A DNA stretch of 64,000 bases from Flabesymbios commensalis. Its lineage: Eukaryota > Annelida > Polychaeta > Terebellida > Flabelligeridae. The position numbers and the translations under genes were made by a program. The notes under the pieces were generated by a model. That model worked only from the letters and a program-made list of their open reading frames with translations. It was not told where the DNA came from and made no database searches. Positions 24,098 to 34,360 of the stretch are shown piece after piece; the stretch's first letter is position 1; every line of letters starts with the position of its first letter. The stretch is from positions 100,098,796 to 100,162,795 of the forward strand of contig OZ024902.1 of the NCBI GenBank assembly GCA_964017125.1, given 5' to 3'.

Positions 24098-24720
24098 ATG
24101 ATCCAGGCAAGTTCCGTGTTGTGCTGCACGTGCGATGTGGTGCAACATCACAGATGTGGTGTAGAAAGTTCTAGGTGTGGTGCAGCAAGTTCCATTTGTG
24201 GTGCAACAAGTTTCAGGTGTGATGCAGCAAGTTCCACAGGTGTTGTTCTACAGGTTTGGGGTACGGTGCAACGTTATAAATGTGACACAGTAGCTCTATG
24301 TGTGGTACACAGTTTCAATGTTTGGTGCAACAGATTCCAGGTGTGGTACAACAGGTTCCATGTTTGGTGCAGCAAGTTTCAGGTGTGGTACGTAACAACA
24401 GGTTGCAGGTTTGGTAAAGCAGATTCTAGGTGTATTGCAGCAGGTACCATGCATGCACTGCTCGGGTTCCAATTTGTGACTCGGCAAGGTGTCATGCAGT
24501 CGTTTCCATGTGTTTGGTGCAGCAGGTTCCAGGCATAATGCAGCAGGTTCCTAGTGCGTCAGATGCAGAATATGGTACATCTGGTTTATAGTGTGATGCA
24601 GCAGGTTGCAGGTGTGGTGCAGCAGGTTGCAGGTGTGGTGCAGGAGGTTGCAGGTGTGGTGCAGCAGGTTGCAGGTGTGATGCAGCAAGTTCCAGGTATG
24701 GTGCAGCGGGCAGACTCTAG
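24098..24720 (+). repeat. 21-bp minisatellite, diverged
   Basis: About 25-28 diverged copies of a unit like ggtgtggtgcagcaggttgc, most uniform at 24595-24700. Open frames here are a product of the 21-bp (7-codon) period and are not a gene. Confidence 0.8.
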
Positions 24721-25064
24721 TGCATCTGTCTCACAATGTGGCTTGGCGGATTTGGGTTTTCATTAACCATGTTAACACAAAATGTGTACAAAAAGACCTA
24801 CAGTGTATGCTTATTTTTAACCATGTCATTTCCGTGGGACATGATACTAAACACGATGCTTTGATTTAATGTTGTTTAAATGTTGAGCCATCCTCTACGA
24901 CGCTGGCGCTGCATTGAAACAGAATTTAATCAAATATCACTGTTTGCTGGGATAATCATTCTGACAGTATCACAGTTATTCCCAAGTAGTGTGGAATATA
25001 CCTCTGCTGTCAGGGTGGGTCACAATGACCCGTACGAATGCCGTGCTAACGATTTTGTTCTTGC

Positions 25065-25188
25065 GGGTCATTTCCAGCAAACACCGAGCTATTCAACCAA
25101 TGTTGGCTCAATGTTGGTCCAGCGTCGCAGACGATGGGCCAACATTGAGGCAACATTGGTTGAATAGCTCGTGTTTGTTGGGATGACC
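25065..25188. mobile_element. Foldback MITE, TGTTGGNCCA core family
   Basis: Inverted arms: cagcaaacaccgagctattc and caaccaatgttggctcaatg on the left, mirrored on the right by aacattggttgaatagctcg and tgtttgttggga. The centre reads ggtccagcgtcg / acgatgggcc. The same centre recurs at 40222, 41965, 46600, 62240 and, partly, 33290. Confidence 0.7.
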
Positions 25189-25759
25189 GAGGTATACAGG
25201 CAAATGATCCATGCCCGACGCCGTACCCATGATTGCACCCATGGGTTGGCGTTTATAATGGATTTAATGGGGGAAAGGTGAACCAGTTTTTGTCGATCCT
25301 AACATGATTAAAATAAGCAAGTCAGATTGACAGGGGTGGGGGGGGGGTCGTCCTTTCCGACACCCCTAGGTACGTACCTGTGATCTTTGATAGCTTCAAG
25401 TCCTTCTTTATTTTCCTCTTTCCCAATGCTTGTTACTGACAAAACTACAGGGACATCGTCATATTCAGTTATACCTACTTGTTTTACCTTCATCTTGTAT
25501 TGTTTCCATGTATCGTGCTCACCCCTGCTCAAATTTGTTTTCTATTCTGATAGTAAATTTGAATCAATTTGTTAAGAATAACAATTTATCCATTTTGGTA
25601 ATCATTATTTCACAAGCATACAAACCGTAAACTACTCGGTTTTTTTAAGTTCCCTCATGTTCTGTTATAGTGATGCATTATATGAAAAAGAGAGTTAATT
25701 ATGCATGAAATAATGCTCCATTGCCTGACAAGGTACGTGATGTGTCAACAGCTTTCAGT

Positions 25760-26560
25760 TTCATGACATGACATCAGCTATGTTTGATAATACCCGAGAA
25801 TCTCAAGATATAGTTAATAATACTTTTGGGAAAACTTCACTTTCTCGATGTGCTGCACTAGATTCGAGTATTCTGAACGACAGCGAGTTTGGACAAAAAT
25901 CAAGTAGATTTACATGTCATATATATATCTGTTAACGGTAACCATGGTAACAGTGTGGTTGATTATATTATTACTTCTAAAAAAACATTTATGCGATCTA
26001 ATTAACGTGGAAGAAAATGTCACCTCAACACATATGCGACTGGTGGGAAATTTTGTTTGTCAGCCTGTGAAAACATCATCCAATATATTAAATGCTGAAA
26101 CAGTGAAGAAAATTAAATGGTCAAATTCTGTGACACCAATTTATGTAGAAAATGTCATCTTATTGCTAGAGACAGAAGACATAAACGAATACTCACCAGA
26201 AGATTTAAATAGCCATCTAGATGTAAATGGTGCTAAGTACTGATTGTATAACTAAGATATGTTTCCGCGCCGCCGAATGTATGTTGCATACCCCCACGTA
26301 ATGGAAAAGCCAATCATTATTCATAGATTAAAATGGTATGGTTCAGAATGCTATTCAAAAGAATTACGACGATTTTTAAATAAATATAACAGATCATTGG
26401 ATGAGGCTGATGAGACTGTGTGTACAAGCTTTCGGCGAACTTATTAACAGTTAGTAAACAGGGTAAAGAAGAAGAAAATGCACTTTTTCTCATTAATAAC
26501 GACAGAAATTAACTCGACAATGAATAATTCCTCACAGTTTTGGAAACTTATTAGCCAGCC
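25760..26560 (+). mobile_element. LINE fragment: endonuclease end and linker
   Basis: Translating the + strand gives SQDIVNNTFGKTSLSRCAAL, then SRFTCHI, GNSVVDYIITSKKHLCDL and STHMRLVGNF. This matches the end of LINE endonucleases (GKFTCYTxxGxSVVDYxIxS ... SDHxPL, with SDH here STH). A linker follows in other frames: LKWYGSECYSKELRRFLNKY, then SFRRTY and QLVNRVKKKKMHF, ending FWKLISQ. The family is CR1/RTE-like by memory. It is distinct from the LINEs at 3.0-5.0 and 7.8-11.7 kb. Truncated at both ends, with frame breaks near 25935 and 26245. Confidence 0.65.
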
Positions 26561-26754
26561 TATTTTTCACCAGTGTCACTAGGCTCGTGTCGAAGACGAT
26601 TGGCCTACATTAAAACAATCATTAAAGCGCTAAATTAAATAATTATTAGCCCACCGTCTGTGACGCAGGTCCAACATTATCTGATTATGGCAACATTGGG
26701 TCAACGTCCCCTAGTCTTTTCGAAATAATTTAATTTTTTTCTAGTTCACAGTGC

Positions 26755-26912
26755 CACGGGCAGAGGCTCCCCACAATATTGAATCTTTACGAGTGAATGA
26801 GGAAGAAACATTTTTGTTTCTTTGAAACTTGAAGGCCAGAGTGGGGTTCGAACCCGCGATCCCCGACTTTCAACGCAGGCAGCATTAACCACTGCACCAG
26901 GGCCTCCGCCAT
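26755..26912 (-). mobile_element. tRNA-derived SINE, single-head copy
   Basis: Minus strand: an A-box-like TGGTGCAGTGGTTAATGC, a B box GGGTTCGAACCCC, then the linker with AAGAAACAAAAATGTTTCTT and tcaatattgtggggagcctc, where it stops. It equals the first half of the dimeric SINE at 2265 and 59015. Confidence 0.75.
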
Positions 26913-27229
26913 TTAAATAGTTTAGATCCGGGGTGCTTAGGATGGAACTTGCCATTGGTAGTAGTATTCAAGGTCAGCTTATTGGGGATGGGTTCTGTCG
27001 GCTATACATTCTTTAAAGCCAGTCTACACCTAAAAGACAAGGCGCCGCGTCGGATGTCATCGGTGCGGTGTAGACATTCCTACGATCACGATTTCATCAA
27101 AACTCATGGTGTCTTAAGCTTTCGTCGCGACTGAACATGTTTAGTCTTAAGGCCTTGAGTCTAAGGCCAGTCTTTTTGAAGCCTTTGCAGCATGGAATCG
27201 TGTCACTATACTCCGCAATAACTATCCAA

Positions 27230-27720
27230 GATAATCGTCATCCTCCAGGAGTCCATGAGCCTCATTTTTATTTCCCATAATATGTAGCCAGCAGCATCCC
27301 CTTGGACCTCCGGTTAGCAACTGTGCAATGAAGCTTCCGTATCAGTGAGTGATGTGGCTGATGTGTATTTAGGCCCTAAGACCTTAAGCTATCTGGCTAT
27401 TGGGACTGTTTGACGCCGGGTTGATCCTTGGGACAAATGGTTTGAAAGTTCTTATTGTTACTTAATAGACTGTCAATAGTCCTGTTGTGAGAATAGCGGA
27501 GCTGTCCAGACAGAATTCGAGCTCGTAGACGTACTGAATGAACAACCGTGGCAAGTTGTTAGTCACGTGGTAATTGTTTTATCCATAAGGGAAGCTCATT
27601 AGCGCTGTCTCGTGCTGCATGTTTTAATCACAACGTATGGATGCCTCTAGTCATACATTAAGTTAGTCTTTATAATTGAAAGCCGTCTGGGCATGTCTGA
27701 GGGTAAATCCCCCGGATCTA
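27230..27720 (+). mobile_element. Old relative of the TAC-tail element (weak)
   Basis: Scattered matches in the right order: ccttggacctccggttagc, cgtatcagtg, a ttattgttact stretch, gaatagcggagctg and gccgtctgggcatgtctgag. Heavily diverged and without a tail. Confidence 0.35.
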
Positions 27721-27884
27721 CTCTGAAACCTAGATTTTAACTTTATATTTCAATGTCTTAAAAAATAATGACTCTACGGCAGATAAGTCACATTATTTTA
27801 AACTGGTCACTATTTTTTTTAAATACATCTATTTACTGCCACCACGTGAGTACCATGTGAAGATTAAATGAATACATTGAAGTG

Positions 27885-27990
27885 CCGTTTAGAGAAATGG
27901 AAGTAGCGCTTCGGTAGAACGCCCGACTCCCTCGCCAGTCGTGCATGCGTCCCGGGTTCGAGCCCCGCTAATCCTATGTGGGGTTTTCTG
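27885..27990 (+). mobile_element. tRNA-like SINE head
   Basis: tagcgcttcggtagaacgcc (A-box region), a cgact...agtcg arm with an oversized loop, and cgggttcgagccccg (B box and T arm) give a tRNA-like fold. No proper acceptor stem is formed, so this is a SINE or tRNA relic rather than a tRNA gene. Confidence 0.55.
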
Positions 27991-28184
27991 AGAAATATCC
28001 TTGTTTCTCAGTGTGACCAGACGATCACGCTAATGGCGGCCTCGTATACGCGGTGATGTCATGGGCGGTTCTCTTAAACCACTATTTTACTTTTTAAAAC
28101 TTTCAACCACTTTTATTTCTCACACATAATATCATGACTTATTAGAATATATTATTACTTTCGTTTTGGATTTAAGTTCCAAAC

Positions 28185-28328
28185 CACATACGCCCTATCA
28201 CCTCTCCCTCACACCATCTGTATATCATTCATCTCATCATAAAACTGCACGGTTTTTATCGATTACAATGTCACTCAAATGACCATTCAGTGCCGAAAAG
28301 TGACTTGAAGCAACAATTTATTACTACA
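28185..28328 (+). mobile_element. TAC-tail short element, truncated copy
   Basis: Contains cgccctatcacctctccctc, catctgtatatcattcatct, caatgtcactcaaatgacca, gtgccgaaaagtgacttgaa and a tattactac tail. Confidence 0.75.
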
Positions 28329-28535
28329 TCTTAAGTTCTAAATATATTTATTACCCGTAATATTTATTATTATTCAGCTATTATACTTATACATGCTAAA
28401 TACAATATATTATTACTTTCGGGTAAACTATTTATCGGTGTTTATTAAATGTCTTTATTACCCTTAATATTTAGTTGGGCCTGCCTATCCTTTGCCTTCT
28501 ATTTTTTAAGCTACTATTTTTTTTGCTTTTTTAAG

Positions 28536-28673
28536 TTTTACCGCCAGTATTGGTTCCACGTCAAACTGGAGAAATACCTGCAGAACTGCCTGTCCTTGAG
28601 GATCCCGCTACACAAGTACCTGCAAATACAGAATTCCCGACTGGCATTCAAGATCCACCATTCAATATACCAG
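28536..28673 (+). CDS. Smad2/3: Smad2/3, first linker exon
   Basis: 138 nt between ttttttaag and gtaact. With the G of the preceding exon it reads [19 protein letters not shown], a proline-rich stretch, then [25 protein letters not shown] directly follows the MH1 domain in all Smad2/3 proteins, and NTEFPTGI corresponds to vertebrate NTNFPAGI. The linker separates the MH1 and MH2 domains and carries regulatory sites. This exon contains no Ser-Pro or Thr-Pro site. Phase 1 on both sides, so it is a skippable 46-codon cassette. Confidence 0.96.
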
Positions 28674-29281
28674 GTAACTTTAAAACGGGTTTATTTATCC
28701 TTTGGTCCTCAACGTTGTACTACGGAAAAGGCAACGTCTTTATATTCTGACGAGATGATTCACATTGCACATTGTCATTCATCATGTTCATAAGAGTAGT
28801 GATTTTCACCTAATTTAAATTACTGTGCATGAGACACGAGTGAGTGAGTTAGTTTAGTAGCGACAATAAAATGTTGTCAAATATTCAAATATAAGTGTAA
28901 CCAAATACTTTTGACGAATGACTAATGTTAGATCTTTTTACCGAGATGAACAGTGGATAAAATTATTAAACTTTAAACATTGGCTGATTTAATTCATCAA
29001 AAAAATTATGTTGAATACTCATAAAAATAAAGACTGTCACTCCAAGTTGCCGTTCACATAGTTCACCTAATTTCGTAGATATGCTAATCAGATGGTTATA
29101 ATTATGATTTAAATATATTTTATGATAACTGTCCGATATATTGTTTTGAACTTCCATATCCGCTTGAACATGTCTTGGCTTTATTTATATGTTCAGCTTT
29201 GTCTTTTTGCTTATTTTCGTAAACATTTTTTGTTCCCGATTTATTGCAAACTGGATATAATTTAATAATTTTTTGTTTCAG
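28674..29281 (+). other. Smad2/3 intron, 608 nt
   Basis: AT-rich with gtaact donor and tttgtttcag acceptor. No repeat or regulatory element recognised. Confidence 0.85.
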
Positions 29282-29344
29282 AAACTCCCCCACCAGGCTA
29301 TATGTCAGAGGACGGTGACAATAATGATAATCCGCCAAGCATGG
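29282..29344 (+). CDS. Smad2/3: Smad2/3, PY-motif linker exon
   Basis: 63 nt between tgtttcag and gtaaga. With the preceding G it encodes ETPPPGYMSEDG followed by an Asn/Asp-rich stretch ending PPSM. PPGY is the PPxY docking site for WW-domain ubiquitin ligases (Smurf/NEDD4L), and the Thr-Pro just before it is the proline-directed kinase site of vertebrate Smad2/3 linkers. Both are therefore carried on one symmetric phase-1 exon of 21 codons. Skipping it would remove the degron without shifting the frame. Confidence 0.95.
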
Positions 29345-29610
29345 GTAAGAAATATGTATTTAAAGTGGATAACAACTAATAGCGCACGTGCCATACATGC
29401 GTCCATGTACACTAATGGGTTCAGATGTTTATATGCCTTCCGTCTGATATAAACGTAATCATTCAAACATATTAGTCAGGTTGAAAAACGTGATTTAAGG
29501 CTGATCTGGAAAAAAATGACCTAGTTGAGATTATTACTTTTTTAAATTCATATGGTCCCCTAGTTGAAATATTAGTATAATTGATTATTGAGTTTATATC
29601 CCTTTTAAAA

Positions 29611-31483
29611 GAATACCGGTCAACTCGTACCCATGTCAACTCGTACCCATGTCAACTCGTACCCATGTCAACTCGTACCACCACTAGATGTCAACTCGTA
29701 CCACAAGTGATGGCAACTCGTACCACCAGTAGATGTCAACTCGTACTCAAAAAGACAAGTATCAGATGATGGTACGAGTTGACATCTATTACCAAACAAT
29801 AAATATTAACTCGTACCCATGTCAACTCGTACCCATGTCAACTCGTACCACTAATAGATGTTAAGTCGTACCACAAGTTGCAACAAGTGATGTCAACTCG
29901 TACCCAACAAGGTGAGTATGAGATGATGGTACGAGTTGACTTATTTTACCACACAACAGATGTCAACTCGTACCATCATTAGATGTCAACTCGTACCAAA
30001 GATAATATTCTGGAGGATAATGAATGTACGTTATACATAACTTGTAACTTTTACTTTAGTGTTCAAATAATACTTAATTAAATTATTGAGCCAGATAGGA
30101 TTAGCCGTTGCGTCATAGTGATCACAAGTCGGGAAGGGTGGTGGCAATTATGTTGAGCGGTGACAATTTGATGCCTCCAGGCGAAAAATGTTTTTAGTTT
30201 AAATTTTAACATGTTGTGTTAAAGCTGTGATAGTAAAGAATGAATCCGGTACTGAGGTGCGATGTATTGGGCTTTTCAAAATTAACTTAGATGGTTAATA
30301 GGTTGTTATCACAATACTAACTGTCAGACCAGCATAAACATATCACCATAAATAATTGCTTCATGCATTATCATGAATTATAATATTTTTGCAACATCAT
30401 TTCAATGCAAATTGTGGGTTACTTCAATCATTCTCAGACAAAACATAAATTTGTGTACAGGTCTTCATACGACAATTAATTAACCCAAAGCAACTTTGAG
30501 ATATATAGGCTTATGTTATGTTTTTAGGTGACATTTCATAAACTCTAGGACTGGAAGAGTCAAAGGGATTAGCGCCCTAATTAGTGACAATGCCGTTATG
30601 CTTATGCATACATACAACATTACGTAATGTTAAGTAGGCAGACGGGGGCTGGTAACAATTACTACGATAAGGCTACCAGATTGATCAGTCACATGTGAGA
30701 ATATAACGGCTTAAGCAATGGTGTGTTTTAATAGCAATCATTGCAATTAGCGACAACACATGCACAATTTGTATTGAAGGGATTGACAGTTGACACCCCT
30801 CAGCTAAGCTGCAGTCAAACGGTCTATTAACATGATCATAGAAGCGTTTCAATTTCAGTTCATCACTGATTCTACAGACAAGCCAGTAAAAAATTCAATC
30901 GGACATAAAGTGACAAGGATAAAAAGTTCATTCACCCGAGCTGCTACACCTTTTGAAATGACACATTAGAACCAAATAGTTTGCTCCGGGAATTTAGCTC
31001 CACATAAAGTTGAAATATAATTTTGAATCCACAATCACAGTTAAAGTTATAAAATGACATCAATTTCTTGTAGGTATATGTTATCATTTGTATGAGGATA
31101 TCATTAGATTAAATTTAATTGGAAGCTGAACATGCCCTAATTAACACATGTGATAAATAAATAACACAATCCAAACATGCTCTTATAATATATAACCTAC
31201 ATTCATTATCCTCCGGATCCGGAATTAACTTTGGTACGAGTTGACATCTATTGATGGTACGAGTCAACATCTATGAGTGGTACGAGTTGACATTGGTACG
31301 AGTTGACATCTGTTATGTAATAAGAGATGTCAAATCGTACCATCATCTGATACCTGCCTTGTTAGGTACGAGTGGACATCACTTGTGGTACGAGTTGACA
31401 TCTATTGGTGGTACGAGTTGACATGGGTACGAGTTGACATGGGGCGAGTTGACATGGGTACCAGTTGACTGTCGCCCGTTCAC
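29611..31483. mobile_element. MULE-like element with tandem-repeat termini
   Basis: About 1.87 kb flanked by an 11-bp direct repeat CCCTTTTAAAA (29600-29610, 31484-31494). The left end (to about 30030) consists of about 13 copies of GTCAACTCGTACC with two inverted copies inside. The right end (from about 31200) holds about 9 copies of the reverse complement GGTACGAGTTGAC. Spacers such as acaagtgatg and ccactagat are shared. The inner edges also match (ataatgaatg / cattcattat). A 9-11-bp duplication with long terminal inverted repeats suggests a Mutator-like source. The interior encodes no transposase. Confidence 0.7.
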
Positions 31484-32222
31484 CCCTTTTAAAATGTATG
31501 TGGTTTATTCAGATTCGCAATATTTATCAAACTACAGAAGTTAACTAAAAAAACATTTTTGTTATGCACTTTTCACAATTATATTCTTTTCAATTGTCAA
31601 ATTGATGGTCGATATATCGTAATAATGATGTTCTACGCTTCTTCCATCCGACTGTGAGTGTACTAGTCGTTACAGTTATTCCTTACTGTTACGCTCATTT
31701 TCTGAAGCTGGTGTGTAGCATGATCATTGTTGTAAATGCGTAGGCCTACTATTTTTCACAAAATTGTTACAGTATTGCTTATTAGGTGATTTTGCGTTCG
31801 AATTTCATGCCTTGAACTTTCTTTTTGCTTACGTAAATAAGCTTGCTGACTGGTGTGTGGTGTGTCAGTAGAATGTTCGCGACATGTCAGATCAGGGCTC
31901 CACGCTACCTTTTTAAGGTTCTTGCCCTGTTATGCCAGTCAATCCATACTAAAGTAGAGTTACAGGCTTACAGTACATGTGGTGTGATCATCATATGCCA
32001 TACCTGTTTATATTTAGTATTATACCTATTTTAAATGCCTAATTGCCTGACAGGTATACAAACTTTCTGAAGCAGTTGCCTGGCAATGAATATGTTTAAT
32101 AGTGCTTGCCCTGGGCAATCGGACAACAGTTAGTGTCCGATTGTGTCACGAGTGTGACTGATATTTTTCATTTTTGTTGAGTGTATGCATATATATATGT
32201 ATATAATACTTTTTTGTTATAG

Positions 32223-32258
32223 AGAATAATGTGGAAATGGCACCGAGTCCTTCATTGG
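32223..32258 (+). CDS. Smad2/3: Smad2/3, 36-nt linker microexon
   Basis: Between tttttgttatag and gtaagt. With the preceding G it encodes ENNVEMAPSPSL. The final G joins AT of the next exon to give [12 protein letters not shown], as in vertebrate SLDLQPVTYSEP. It holds the only Ser-Pro site visible in this linker; vertebrate Smad2/3 have a cluster of three. At 12 codons it is a microexon, symmetric in phase 1. Confidence comes from the exact join to both neighbours and the conserved SLD at its end. Confidence 0.93.
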
Positions 32259-32384
32259 GTAAGTTTTCAATTGTGGATGGATCTTTAAATAAAATATTGC
32301 TTTTGGTTAGAGACCCATATGGCAGCTAGGCAGGTAGAAAATGTCAGACCTAAGTGGAATAAGTCAAATACTGTTTCTGTATTT

Positions 32385-32800
32385 TATCCCCCGCCTGTAG
32401 GAGAAGGGGGGTTTTAGTCGCGCTGGGATTACGTCATGCTTCACATCTTTAGTGGGCGCAAAAGCAAGTGGCCATTTTTTTTACTTTTAAAATAAAATTC
32501 CTAGCAACATGAGGAGTGCAAGTGAGTTTTTAAAGATTCTACCATTTTTCGTGGGCGCAAAATTCAACTAGTCGTCAAAATTGTTGAACAATTTTAGATC
32601 ACCTCCCTAACTAGGTGGAGATGTGCAAATTCAGTAATTATTCTAATTTTACTATCACATTCCCCACCATATGGAGATGTGCAGGTGATTTTTTCAAGGT
32701 TTTACTTAAATTCATAATGACCGCCACAAGTCTATTTTTAATTATTTGTGGGACCAAAAAATCAAAACCTAATTTATTAGCAGGGGATGCTATATGACTT
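32385..32800 (+). mobile_element. Element with ATCCCCCGCC start, short relative
   Basis: Begins tttatcccccgcctgtagga and ends gcaggggatgctatat followed by cctcttgttt. This resembles the outer parts of the elements at 43140 and 57437, but with a different interior containing a gtgggcgcaaaa repeat. Confidence 0.45.
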
Positions 32801-34360
32801 CAGGCCTCTTGTTTATAGAAAAAGTGGCCCTAGAGCATGATCTTTGTGTACATTCATTACGTGTAGATTGATGTAACTACAGAAACATAGTCGCGTTATT
32901 TTTGACTGGCGGTGATTTTGAAATATTCTTAGCTAAATCACTGACAGTATTATATAATTTTTATTTTCGTCATAATTTGGTCACTAGAAATGTCAAATCG
33001 ATATCTCCAGTGTACGAACTGATTATGAACTAATCATATTATTAATCAGAGCCTTCTAATTCATGTGATAGTATCGGCTATCTTCAGTGGGGTTTTATTT
33101 AATCCAACTATTTTGTAAGTTAACATATTTTGTTGTATCTAATAGCAGAGGATAATGTGTATGAAATGGCTGTTTATGTGGTGGTGGACATAGGTTTATG
33201 ACACAGGTGAGCTGCGGATGGCCAGACAGTGGCCAGGAGATGAGACAGGCTCTGACCTTTACAATACTTGGATGCTGCAAAAGAACGGTGGTTCCGCGTT
33301 GGGCCAGCGTCGGCGATGTTGGTCCAGCGCGGGTTGTGGCATCTCCTTGGTAGATCTATCCACACCTGTGCTCACCTGAGGAGGTGGCCCCTCCCATTTC
33401 TACAGAAGAGCCGCATCCGTCAGATCCAGATTCCCCACTACAATATCTGCCGCCACTAATTACCTAATTTGTTATGTCTAGACACGAGCCCATCTTCCGG
33501 CTTTGTTATTTTCTCTGAACAAAAGCTTCTAAAATTACCCTTCCACCTCAGCATTGACGTATGCATCTAGCCCACCTTAATTCTACATCTGACTTTGATA
33601 ATATTCGTACCCGTCTTCTTTTCCGTCTTTTGTGAATAAATTGTGTCAGAAAAAATTAAAATATTTTACTAGACTTTCACAGCTGTAACATGTTGTAAAG
33701 GTGTACAGTTTTCATTGTATAAAACACGTTATTGGTGAGAATTTGTTGCAATGTCATACATGTATCACATACAACAAGATTGAGTGATAATTACAAATAG
33801 GAAACTAAAGAACGACTTTTACTTTACCAGTAACAGTAAGTGTAGGCGAATGCTAGATGCATTTAGTCCACAAGTGTTTTTGTGGCCATTTTGAAGTTCA
33901 TCAGCCAATAAAGTTTTGGATTTGAAGTAATTTTGTTGGTCATTTTGACAGATGTTCTGGTCATTTTTGGCGGTCATTTCTCATTTTGGCAGCCATTTGA
34001 GATTTTAATCAATTCTGTTGATTATTTTGGATGTTGACATATTTTCCAAGCTGTTTTATCCCATTTTGAATTTTAGCAGCCATTTTAAATTTTATATAAA
34101 AAATGTGAAGAATTCTATATATATAGGCCTACTCAATTATTGACAAAAGTATCGATAAAAAGACTTGGAAAACAAAGGCCACAAATATAGAAAAAATAGA
34201 GAATGGATCTTTATGTAAGTTAAACCCTGTACCAAATTATTGTCAATGCTATAATAATGAATATATGTGGCCTAATTTTGATTGTTTAATTCGCTATTAA
34301 AACACACCACTAATTATTTGCTTTGTCCGGCCACTACATTCTAAGCCGGGAGTGGAGAGT

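Noticed and set aside
24098-24538. 146-codon open frame
   Set aside because: Lies in a 21-bp minisatellite. The frame stays open because the period is a multiple of 3.
27885-27990. Functional tRNA gene
   Set aside because: The A and B boxes are present, but there is no acceptor stem and the anticodon loop is oversized.
29611-31483. CRISPR array
   Set aside because: Short direct repeats with short spacers resemble one superficially, but spacers are shared, repeats occur in both orientations and the DNA is animal.
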